A stretch of 64,000 nucleotides of DNA from Kitasatospora mediocidica KCTC 9733 (lineage in GTDB: Bacteria; Actinomycetota; Actinomycetes; Streptomycetales; Streptomycetaceae), in assembly GCF_000744225.1 (NCBI RefSeq), contig NZ_JQLN01000004.1, forward strand, positions 1,302,001-1,366,000. Direction: 5' to 3'. The translations under genes were made by a program, and so were the position numbers. The notes under the pieces were generated by a model, which did no database searches, was not told the DNA's origin, and saw only the letters and a program-made list of their open reading frames with translations. This document shows positions 38,592 to 46,032 of the stretch, in pieces. How positions within the stretch are numbered: position 1 is the first letter of the stretch; every line of letters starts with the position of its first letter.

Positions 38592-38610
38592 TGAGGTTAG
38601 GCTTACCTAA
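38592..38610. promoter_or_regulatory. Iron box (DmdR/IdeR/DtxR-type operator)
   Basis: TGAGGTTAGGCTTACCTAA matches 17 of 19 positions of the consensus TTAGGTTAGGCTAACCTAA bound by Fe(II)-loaded DmdR1/IdeR-family repressors. It lies 18 bases before the DUF2470 start, where it would cover the promoter, and 158 bases before the ferritin-like genes on the other strand. Iron repression of the DUF2470 side is the stronger reading. Confidence 0.85.
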
Positions 38611-38628
38611 ATTACTGGAGGTCGCGGC

Positions 38629-38970
38629 ATGCATTCCCCGCACACCCGAGCATTCGAGCCGACCGACGCCGAACAGGTGCGCAGCATGCTGCACGCCGCG
38701 ACTTCCCTGACGGTGACCACGAGCGCGGGGCGGCCCGAACTCTTCGGCTCGCAGCTGCTCACCTTCGGCCCCGGCCCCCGGCGCGGCCTCGACCACGGAG
38801 GGCGGCTCGGGGTGCGGCTCGGGGTGCGGCTCGGGGTCCCGGCCGGCAGCCGGCTCGCCGACGAGACGGCGGCCGCAGCGGACGGTGTGCTCGCCGCCCC
38901 CGCCTGCACACCCACCGGCGCTGAGCCGCCGGATCCGAGACGCTTGAGATGTCCCGGATCCGGCGCCGCG
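38629..38970 (+). pseudogene. 3'-truncated DUF2470-domain gene under an iron box
   Basis: The start is strong: CTGGAGGTCG before ATG 38629. The first part reads like a DUF2470 domain, found in heme/iron-related proteins: TDAEQVRSMLHAATSLTVTT, then GRPELFGSQLLTFGPG and VPAGSRLADETAAAADGVLA. A 12-base tandem repeat (about 38804-38839) inserts extra GVRL units. After about residue 95 the similarity ends and no stop occurs; the frame runs on antisense through the convergent YcnI gene to 39882. I read it as a gene cut off at its 3' side. The right boundary given is the end of the YcnI gene, not a true stop. Confidence 0.65.
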
Positions 38971-39762
38971 TCACTCCGCGCTGCCGCCGGAGCCCTTGTC
39001 GCTCCCAGTGCCGGCCGAGCCGGTCCCGGTCGCCGCGTCGGCGCCCTGGCGGCGGCGCAGGCCGAGGACGGCCCCGGTCGCCACGCCCAGGACGCCGACC
39101 ACGATGCCGGCCACACCCAGCGCCCGGGCCGTCGAGTCGTCGGCGGCGGCGCTCTTGCCGGTCGCGGCGGGCGCGGCGCTCGGGGCGGCCGAAGCCGCGG
39201 AGGCGTCGCCGTCCGGCACGGCGGCGGTCAGCTTGAGGGTCGGCGCCGGGTGGTCCGGCTCCGGCTGACCGGGCTGGGTGGTGTCGATCCAGCGCACCAC
39301 GGTGCCGTTGGAGTAGGTCTGCAGCGCCTTGAAGACCAACTGGTCGGTGCCGGTGGGCAGCTGACCGAAGTCCACGGTGAAGTCCTGGTAGTGGCCGGGG
39401 GCGATGCTCCCGCCGGTCCAGGTCACGTGCGAGACGACGTCGGTGATGGTGCCGTCGTCGGTCTTGATCGGGGTGGCCAGCTTGGTGGTCTCGATCTGGT
39501 CGGTCCAGCCCGGCACCGGCGCGAGCAGCGCGGAGGGGATCGGGTGGTCGGTCGGGAAGTAGAGCTCGACCTTGACCGTGCTGGCGCTGTCGTCCTCGTT
39601 CGGCACCCGGAACGCGAAGGACTGGTCCGAGGCGCCCTGCGGGGCGGCGGACGGCTGCACGGTGACGTGCGCCGAGGCCGGGCCGGCCACCAACAGGACG
39701 GTGGCGCAGGCCAGCGCGGAGAGCGCGGCGGCGCGGCGGGGCAGGCGGATCTTGGGGGACAT
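38971..39762 (-). CDS. YcnI-family (DUF1775) copper-binding membrane protein
   Basis: A 263-residue exported protein. The signal peptide ends ...GPASA, leaving AHVTVQPSAA at the mature start; the His at position 2 is the copper ligand in YcnI-type proteins. The DUF1775 domain covers about residues 30-185 (VPNEDDSASTVKVELYFP, WTGGSIAPGHYQDF, RWIDTTQPG). A Ser/Ala linker and one C-terminal helix (about 220-240, GVAGIVVGVLGVATGAVLGL) anchor it. It probably handles Cu(II) outside the membrane. GGAGAC precedes ATG 39762. The Met-rich membrane gene lies upstream on the same strand (116-base gap). Confidence 0.92.
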   Translation of the reverse strand: MSPKIRLPRRAAALSALACATVLLVAGPASAHVTVQPSAAPQGASDQSFAFRVPNEDDSASTVKVELYFPTDHPIPSALLAPVPGWTDQIETTKLATPIKTDDGTITDVVSHVTWTGGSIAPGHYQDFTVDFGQLPTGTDQLVFKALQTYSNGTVVRWIDTTQPGQPEPDHPAPTLKLTAAVPDGDASAASAAPSAAPAATGKSAAADDSTARALGVAGIVVGVLGVATGAVLGLRRRQGADAATGTGSAGTGSDKGSGGSAE

Positions 39763-39859
39763 CGGTGTCTCCATCGGAGCGGGGCACGCGTCGGCGGCTG
39801 CCGGACGGTGCCCGGTGGCAGGGGGCAAGGGGCCTCTGGACAGCGAGGCTCGCGGCACC

Positions 39860-39880
39860 AGGCCGTGTCAGACACGGCCT
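39860..39880. terminator. Near-perfect palindrome at the end of the Met-rich membrane gene
   Basis: AGGCCGTGTC and GACACGGCCT flank a single A at 39870, giving an 8-bp stem with a 5-base loop. It overlaps the stop codon region of the leftward gene ending at 39879. It may terminate or process that transcript; it shares the GTGTC/GACAC core with the hairpin at 48715. Confidence 0.45.
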
Positions 39881-40697
39881 AGCAGACCGACCCTGCCGGC
39901 GGTCCGCGCCTGATCACCGAGTGCCGCAGCAGCAGCCGGGCGGGCAGCCGGTGCCGGTCGTCCTCCGCTCCCGCCGGAACCGTCCGGGCGGCGGGCGCGG
40001 CCAGGGCGCCCGGGCGGGCGGTGGCGAGCAGCAGCGCGTTACGCAGCGCCGCCGGGCAGGCCCGGGCGGCGGCGTCCGCCGCCCGGGCGCCGACCCGGAC
40101 CAGGCGCCAGATCGCGGCCTCGCCGCGCCGCAGCCACCAGCCCGCCGCCAGCGCGGCCAGCAGGTGGGCGGCGACCATCTGCGGGCTCGTCCCGAGCAGC
40201 GCCGCATGCCACCAGAAGACGGCGGCGTGCGGAGCTGTCACCGCCAGGTGCGCGGCCGCACCGCCGGCCGGGGGCTCGGGCGACGCCGTCCCGGTCATCC
40301 CCGGCATCCCCGCCATGTCCGCCATCCCCGCCATGTCCCGCATGCCCGGGGTGCCGGACACGGCGGGCTGTGCGAGGTGGAAGAGCAGATGCAGCCCCGC
40401 CTGCGCGCCCGCGAGTCCGACGCAGAGCGCCCGCAGCGAGCGCTCCCGCCCGGCTGATCCGGCCGCCGCCGCACAGGTCAGCAGCCAGCCGAGCAGCAGC
40501 GCGGGCAGCGGCACCGCAGCGCCCGAGGCGAGGACGTGCCCGGCCGCCGCGAGCACGACGCACACGGTCGCGAACGGCACGGCCCGCAGCACGCGCAGGC
40601 CCAGCCCGGCGCGCGCCGGCAGCGGCGTCGACGACGACGCGGCTGTGGCGGGAGCAGCGGGGGCGGGAGCAGCGGGGGCGGAAACGGCGGCAGGCAT
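39879..40697 (-). CDS. Met/His-rich multi-span membrane protein
   Basis: A 272-residue membrane protein with about five hydrophobic helices after an Ala/Pro-rich start. Between helices it has HLLFHLAQPA followed by a loop of tandem Met-Ala-Gly-Met units (GMRDMAGMADMAGMPGMTG at about residues 115-133), and later VTAPHAAVFWWHAALLG. Met-rich loops of this kind bind Cu(I) in copper-handling proteins, and the YcnI gene lies next to it. No exact family name is certain. ATG 40697 and ATG 40709 are both in frame; neither has a convincing ribosome-binding site. Confidence 0.68.
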   Translation of the reverse strand: MPAAVSAPAAPAPAAPATAASSSTPLPARAGLGLRVLRAVPFATVCVVLAAAGHVLASGAAVPLPALLLGWLLTCAAAAGSAGRERSLRALCVGLAGAQAGLHLLFHLAQPAVSGTPGMRDMAGMADMAGMPGMTGTASPEPPAGGAAAHLAVTAPHAAVFWWHAALLGTSPQMVAAHLLAALAAGWWLRRGEAAIWRLVRVGARAADAAARACPAALRNALLLATARPGALAAPAARTVPAGAEDDRHRLPARLLLRHSVIRRGPPAGSVC

Positions 40698-41365
40698 GGC
40701 GGGGGCCATCCTGCCATCCGGGCCCTCGGCGCCGACCCGGGGTCGCCGAACTGTGACGGCGACCGCGCGGGCCCTTCAGATCACGATAAGGATTCGGCCA
40801 ATCGACTTTTCGTGCCGAGCCCACACAGAATATGGACGGACGGTGAAGGATCGTGAGCGTGCGCCCGCGCATCCACCCGGCGCACGGGCCGCGATGCGAA
40901 GGTCCGTGCACGGCCTCGACACTAAGCGGAGTATCCGCCTCTACCAGGATGCCTGCGCCGTTCACGGGCGGGCACGACGGTCATCAGGTGGTGACGGAGT
41001 GAATCCGTCCGGATGCGGCGCGCAGTGAATCGAGGTCACCGCCGCCGTCTGCGGCCGGCCGGGCAGCGCCTCTGACATATTCGGCCAAAGCCCCGGCAAG
41101 CCCTGGCAGGGCCTGCCGGGCACGGGCATGCTGCTTCTCGCCGGACGGGATCCGGCGGCCCACCGTCGGCCAGGAGGCGGGCAGCCTCCGAACCGCGCCG
41201 GACTCCTTGGGCCGCCTGTGGCTCTCCGGCCACCACCCCCGCAGCACCCCACCCCACCCCCCGCCGCGGCCGGGCCATCACCCCCGCCTCCCCGTACTGC
41301 CGCCTGCCCGCACGCCACCGCCGCACTGCGGCACCAGCCACCCACTCACCCTGGAGGGGCACCCC
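40698..41365. other. Intergenic region upstream of the lanthipeptide operon
   Basis: A gap of 668 bases between the leftward Met-rich membrane gene and ramC. The 40770-40850 stretch is AT-richer and may hold promoters. Closer to ramC the sequence turns C/Pro-codon rich (41200-41345) with no ribosome-binding site until CTGGAGGGG. I find no gene with family resemblance. The ramC promoter and any RamR-type sites should lie here. Confidence 0.5.
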
Positions 41366-44119
41366 GTGGACACCCGTTACGAGGCCTACTCGTTCGCCGA
41401 TCCGCTCTTCTACGACTCCCCGGTGCGCTGGGGAGCCCATGAGGAGTTCGCGGCGCTCGGCGAGCCGTTGCCGGACGGGTGGGTGCAGCACGACCGCGGG
41501 ACCTGGGTGGGTGTGCAGCCCCGGGGGCTGCGGCTGCCCGAACAGGGCTGGAAGATCCACGTGTCCGCGTGCCTGGACAACGCCGAGGAGGTGCTCGCCA
41601 CCGTCCGGGCCTACTGTCTGGGCGACCGGCTGCCGTTCAAGTTCCTGCGGGGTCTGCCGCTGGTCCAACTGCAGAACGCCAAGTACGCCGCACGCGGCTC
41701 CAGCGGCAAGTTCTGCACCCTCTACCCGGTGGACGACGCCCAGTTGGAGCGATGTCTCAGCGTGCTGGGAGCCGAACTGGCCGGCCAGCCGGGACCCTAC
41801 ATCCTCAGCGACCTGCGCTGGGGGGCCGGCCCCTTGCACCTGCGGTACGGCGCCTTCGTGGAGCGCTGGCGCCGGTCGGAGACCGGCGAGGCCGAACTCG
41901 CCTTCGCCGATCCGGACGGCAACCTGATACCCGACGTACGGGCCGCCGTCTTCGAACTGCCGGACTGGGCACCGGTACCGGACTTCCTGCGGCCTACCCT
42001 GGACGAGCGGCGCACCGCACGCTCCGGGCAGCTGCCCTACCAGGTCGAACGGGCCCTGCACTTCTCCAACGCCGGGGGCATCTACCTGGCCAAGGACGCC
42101 GCGAACGACCGGCAGGTGGTGCTGAAGGAGGCCCGGCCGCACGCCGGGCTCGACCAGCGCGGCACCGACTCGGTGGCCCGGCTGCGGCACGAGGGCGAGA
42201 TCCTCCAGGAGCTGGCGGGGGTCGACGCCGTCCCCGCCCTGATCGACCGGCTGACCGCCTGGGAACACCACTTCATGGTCCAGGAGTACGTCGAGGGCGA
42301 CACCCTGAACAGCTGGCTGGTGGCCAACTACCCGCTGGTGCACCCGGACCAGGACGCCGAGGAGCTGGCCCGGTACACCGCCGAGGCACTGGCCCTGCTG
42401 GACCAGGTGGCATCCGGCCTGGCCGAGATCCACGCCCGCGGCGTGGTCTTCGGCGACCTGCACCCGCGCAACCTGATCCGCCGCCCGGACGGCCGGGTCG
42501 TCTTCATCGACTTCGAACTGTCCAGTATGGCAGCGCAGTTCGTCCGACCCGCGCTGGGTGCGGCGGGCTTCGCCGACCCGGGCCGCAGCGGCACCGAGCT
42601 GGACGAGTACGCCCTGGCGGCCATCAAGCTCTGGATGTTCCTGCCGATGCAGCAACTCCTGGCGCTCGACCCCGACAAGGTCGGCGAGTTGATCGACGCC
42701 GCTGCCGAACTGTTCCCGCTGCCAGCGGAGTTCGTCGACAGCATCCGGCGGCAGCTGGAGCGGCCGACGCCCTCGACCCGACCCGGACCGCGCTCCGGCG
42801 CGGCACCCCGGACCCGCATCTCGCCCGCCGAGCGAGCGGAGTTGACGTCCCTGCTGACGGCTCCCGAGCCCGACTGGCCGGCCCTGCGCGACTCACTCAC
42901 CGCCGGCATCCTGGCCGCCGCCACCCCCGAACGCACCGACCGGCTCTTCCCCGGTGACGTGGCCCAGTTCGGCGTGGACGCGCTCGGACTGGCGTACGGC
43001 GCGGCCGGTGTGCTGTACGCGCTGCACGTCACCGGCCATGAGGTGGACGAGGAGCACGTGCGCTGGCTGCTGCACGCCGAGCGGCGGCGCGATCCCCGCC
43101 CCGGGCTCTACACCGGCACCCACGGCGTCGCCTACACCCTGGACCTGCTCGGCCACCCCGCACCGGCCCTGGACCTGCTCACCCGGTTGCTGGAACTCCC
43201 GCTGGAGGAACAGGGACTGGACCTCGCGGGCGGGCTGCCCGGCACGGTGCTCACCCTGCTGCACTTCGCCGGTCGCACCGGTGACGCGGAGCTGCTGGAC
43301 CAGGCTCTGGCCGCCGCCCAGCTGCTCGGCGAGCGGCAGGACAAGCGGGACCCGGCGCCGGGCGATCCGGTGGGGCTGCTGCGCGGCGCCGCCGGCCAGG
43401 CACTGGCCTTCCTCCGGCTCTACGAACACACCGGCCAGGAATGGCTGTTGGAGCGCACCGAACTGTCCCTCGGCCGCGATCTGGAACGCTGCGTGACGAC
43501 GCCCGACGGCAGCCTCCAGGTGCACGACGGCACGCGGGTACTGCCCTACCTGGAGTCGGGCAGCACGGGCATCGGCAGCGTCCTGCACGACTACCTGGCG
43601 CACCGCCCCGACTCGCCGTTCGCGCCGAGCCTGCCGGCCATCCGCCTGGCCGCCGAGCCGGAGTTCGTCGTCCTGCCCAACCTCTTCAACGGGCGGGCCG
43701 GGCTGATCGACCACCTGTGCAGGCTGCGCCGCGGCCCGGACGGCGATCGGATCACCGCGCTGATCGACCGCCATCGTCGGCTGCTGGCCTGGCACATGGT
43801 TCCCTACGAAGGCCATCTGGCCTTCCCCGGTGAGCAGTTGCTCCGACTGTCGACCGACCTGGCGACCGGCTCCGCGGGCGTGCTGCTCGCGCTGGGCACC
43901 GCCCTGGCCGACACCCCGGGCCTGCCGCTGACCGCGCCCCCGGGCGCCCCTGACCTTCCCGACCCGCTCGCGGCCACCGGCTCGCGGCACCCCACAGACC
44001 CCCGGCGACCGCCGGGTGCACCATCCACCCGAACAGAAGGAGAACGATCATGGAGATCCTCGAGCTGCAGGGCCTGGAGCTTCCGCAGGACGAGAACCAC
44101 GACAACGCCAGCACCCTGA
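41366..44119 (+). CDS. ramC: Class III lanthionine synthetase (RamC-like, lyase-kinase-cyclase)
   Basis: A 917-residue three-domain enzyme. The N-terminal lyase part (about 1-220) has WKIHVSACLDNAEEVL, LPFKFLRGL and KYAARGSSGKFCTLYP. The kinase (about 220-500) has K254 in VVLKEARPH, D364 in FGDLHPRN and D382 in FIDFELSS. It phosphorylates Ser/Thr of the precursor and the lyase removes phosphate to give dehydro-residues. The cyclase-like part (about 530-880) has YTGTHGVAYTL and STDLATGSAGVLLALG but no Cys-Cys-His zinc site, which marks class III rather than IV. GTG 41366 follows CTGGAGGGG. The last 60 residues are atypical and overlap ramS. Confidence 0.95.
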   Translation: MDTRYEAYSFADPLFYDSPVRWGAHEEFAALGEPLPDGWVQHDRGTWVGVQPRGLRLPEQGWKIHVSACLDNAEEVLATVRAYCLGDRLPFKFLRGLPLVQLQNAKYAARGSSGKFCTLYPVDDAQLERCLSVLGAELAGQPGPYILSDLRWGAGPLHLRYGAFVERWRRSETGEAELAFADPDGNLIPDVRAAVFELPDWAPVPDFLRPTLDERRTARSGQLPYQVERALHFSNAGGIYLAKDAANDRQVVLKEARPHAGLDQRGTDSVARLRHEGEILQELAGVDAVPALIDRLTAWEHHFMVQEYVEGDTLNSWLVANYPLVHPDQDAEELARYTAEALALLDQVASGLAEIHARGVVFGDLHPRNLIRRPDGRVVFIDFELSSMAAQFVRPALGAAGFADPGRSGTELDEYALAAIKLWMFLPMQQLLALDPDKVGELIDAAAELFPLPAEFVDSIRRQLERPTPSTRPGPRSGAAPRTRISPAERAELTSLLTAPEPDWPALRDSLTAGILAAATPERTDRLFPGDVAQFGVDALGLAYGAAGVLYALHVTGHEVDEEHVRWLLHAERRRDPRPGLYTGTHGVAYTLDLLGHPAPALDLLTRLLELPLEEQGLDLAGGLPGTVLTLLHFAGRTGDAELLDQALAAAQLLGERQDKRDPAPGDPVGLLRGAAGQALAFLRLYEHTGQEWLLERTELSLGRDLERCVTTPDGSLQVHDGTRVLPYLESGSTGIGSVLHDYLAHRPDSPFAPSLPAIRLAAEPEFVVLPNLFNGRAGLIDHLCRLRRGPDGDRITALIDRHRRLLAWHMVPYEGHLAFPGEQLLRLSTDLATGSAGVLLALGTALADTPGLPLTAPPGAPDLPDPLAATGSRHPTDPRRPPGAPSTRTEGERSWRSSSCRAWSFRRTRTTTTPAP

Positions 44120-44169
44120 GCGTCCTGAACTGTGGCAACAGCACGGTCAGCACGCTGATCTGCCTGTGA
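44050..44169 (+). CDS. ramS: SapB-type class III lanthipeptide precursor
   Basis: A 39-residue precursor peptide. The leader has LELQGLELPQ, the amphipathic motif that class III synthetases bind. The core has two ring motifs, S21-x2-S24-x3-C28 (STLSVLNC) and S31-x2-S34-x3-C38 (STVSTLIC), with Cys ten residues apart. This is the same spacing as in SapB from RamS. After phosphorylation, elimination and cyclisation it should become a hydrophobic, surface-active two-ring peptide that helps aerial hyphae leave water. AAGGAG lies 7 bases before ATG 44050. The gene starts 70 bases inside the 3' end of ramC in another frame. A hairpin follows it. Confidence 0.93.
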   Translation: MEILELQGLELPQDENHDNASTLSVLNCGNSTVSTLICL

Positions 44170-44223
44170 CGCATCCGCTCACAGCCAGGTGAGACGGCGG
44201 CGGGGATACCCACTCCCGCCGGC

Positions 44224-44259
44224 GCCGGCCCGGGAGACCCAGCGGCCTCCCGGGCCGGC
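44224..44259 (+). terminator. Intercistronic hairpin between ramS and ramA
   Basis: Perfect 13-base arms GCCGGCCCGGGAG (44224-44236) and its complement (44247-44259) around a 10-base loop, followed by CCCCTTTCC. It lies 55 bases after the ramS stop. It could stop part of the transcription or protect the ramS mRNA, giving more precursor than transporter. Confidence 0.75.
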
Positions 44260-44310
44260 CCCTTTCCGCGTCCGGCACCCGTGACCAGCCCCCTGGGAGG
44301 AGCTGAACCG

Positions 44311-46032
44311 ATGGACACTCCTCCCGCCCGCGCCGCGCGGTCGGCGGACCGGCTGCTGCTGGAGGGCCTGCGGGCGAGCGCACCGCGCGCGGCCGTCCTG
44401 CTCGTCGCCCTGCTCGTCGACGCGGTCGCGATCCTGCTGCTGCCCGCGGCACTGGCCCGGGCGGTGGACGCCGTCCTCGCCGGCCGGCCGGACAGCGCGG
44501 CCGTACCGTTTCTCGTACTGCTGGCCGTGACCGTGCTGGCCGAGACGGTCTCCCAGTTCGCCGACCCGTGGTGCACGGCCGGGTCGACCGCCTCGCTCAG
44601 CCGCCGACTGGCCCGCCACACGCTGGCCCTCGGCGTCCCCGGCAGCCGGTGGTTCAACGCCGGCGACCTGACCGGCCGCCTGATCAGCAGCGCCCCGGAA
44701 TCCGGCGCCGCCCCCTCCGCCGTCATCCAGGCGACCTCCGGACTGCTGGTGTCCATCGGCGGGCTGGTGGCCCTGGCCCTGATCGACCCCTGGCTCGCGG
44801 TGGTCCTGCTGCTGGGCGTGCCGGTCGGAACCGCGGCCGTGCGGCACTTCGTCCGGCGCGTCTCGCGCAGCGCCGGGGACTACCAACTCGCCCAAGCCGC
44901 CCTGCTGGCCAAGCTGCTGGACGCGATGGGCGGCATCCGCACGATCCACGCCGCCGGCACCCACCCGCTCGAAGTGGAGCGGGTGCTGACCCCGCTGACC
45001 GACCTGGACCGGGCCGGGCGGGCGATCTGGCAGAGCCAGCGCCAGGTGCAGTGGCGCACCTCGCTGCTGCTGCCCGCGCTGCAGATCACCGTCATCACGG
45101 TGGCCGGCTACGGGGTCGGCTCGGGCCGCACCACCCCCGGCCAACTGCTGGCCGCCGTCGGGTACACCGGCCTCGCGCTCGGCTTCCTCGGCAGCGCGGG
45201 CAGTCTGCTGGGCCTGGGCCGCGCCCGGGCGGGGGCCGCCCGGATCGCCGAGGTCCTGGCGGCGCCCGCGCTGCTCCCCGGCAGCCGTCCGCTGCCGGCC
45301 GGCCCCGGTGAGCTGGTGCTGCGCGAGGTCACCGTCGTCCAGGACGGCCGGACCCTGCTGGACCGGGTCTCGCTGACCGTGCCCGCCGGACGCACCCTCG
45401 CCCTGGTCGGCCGCTCCGGCTCCGGCAAGTCCACCCTGGCTGCCCTCGCCGGGCGGCTCACCGACCCGGACAGCGGTCAACTGCTGCTGGATGGCGTCCC
45501 GTTGACCGAGCTGCGAGCCGAGGAGCTGCGGCCCGCCGTCGCCTACGCCTTCGCCCGCCCGGCCCTGCTGGGCGCCACCGTCGAAGACGCGCTGCGCTGG
45601 ACCGACGAGCCGCGCCCGAGCGCCGAGCAGGCCCGAGCGGCCGCCCGCAGCGCGGAGGCGGACGGCTTCATCCGACGGCTGCCCGGCGGTTACGACTGCG
45701 CCCTGACCGCCGCGCCGATGTCCGGCGGCGAGGCGCAGCGCCTGGGCATCGCCCGCGCGATCGCGCACGGCGGACGGCTGGTCGTGCTGGACGACGCCAC
45801 CTCCAGCCTGGACACCGCCACCGAGAACCGGGTGGACGAGGCGCTGGAACGCGCGCTGGCCGGCTGCACCCGGCTGGTGGTGGCACACCGCCCGGGCACC
45901 GCCGCCCGGGCCGACCTGGTCGCCTGGCTGGACGGCGGGAGCGTCCGGGCGCTGGCCCCGCACGCGGCGCTCTGGCAGGACCCGCACTACCGGGCCCTGT
46001 TCGCCCCGATGCCCACCGGGAGCGAGTCCTGA
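44311..46032 (+). CDS. ramA: ABC half-transporter RamA-like
   Basis: A 573-residue fused membrane/ATPase protein. Six helices lie in about residues 20-300, then the nucleotide-binding domain: Walker A GRSGSGKST, signature MSGGEAQRLGIARAI, Walker B VVLDDATSSLD and switch His in VVAHRPG. The catalytic Glu after Walker B is Asp (DD), so this site is probably weak, as in many heterodimeric exporters. It has no C39 peptidase domain, so leader removal must happen elsewhere. ATG 44311 follows GGGAGGAG. It likely pairs with the next gene to export the lanthipeptide. Confidence 0.9.
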   Translation: MDTPPARAARSADRLLLEGLRASAPRAAVLLVALLVDAVAILLLPAALARAVDAVLAGRPDSAAVPFLVLLAVTVLAETVSQFADPWCTAGSTASLSRRLARHTLALGVPGSRWFNAGDLTGRLISSAPESGAAPSAVIQATSGLLVSIGGLVALALIDPWLAVVLLLGVPVGTAAVRHFVRRVSRSAGDYQLAQAALLAKLLDAMGGIRTIHAAGTHPLEVERVLTPLTDLDRAGRAIWQSQRQVQWRTSLLLPALQITVITVAGYGVGSGRTTPGQLLAAVGYTGLALGFLGSAGSLLGLGRARAGAARIAEVLAAPALLPGSRPLPAGPGELVLREVTVVQDGRTLLDRVSLTVPAGRTLALVGRSGSGKSTLAALAGRLTDPDSGQLLLDGVPLTELRAEELRPAVAYAFARPALLGATVEDALRWTDEPRPSAEQARAAARSAEADGFIRRLPGGYDCALTAAPMSGGEAQRLGIARAIAHGGRLVVLDDATSSLDTATENRVDEALERALAGCTRLVVAHRPGTAARADLVAWLDGGSVRALAPHAALWQDPHYRALFAPMPTGSES

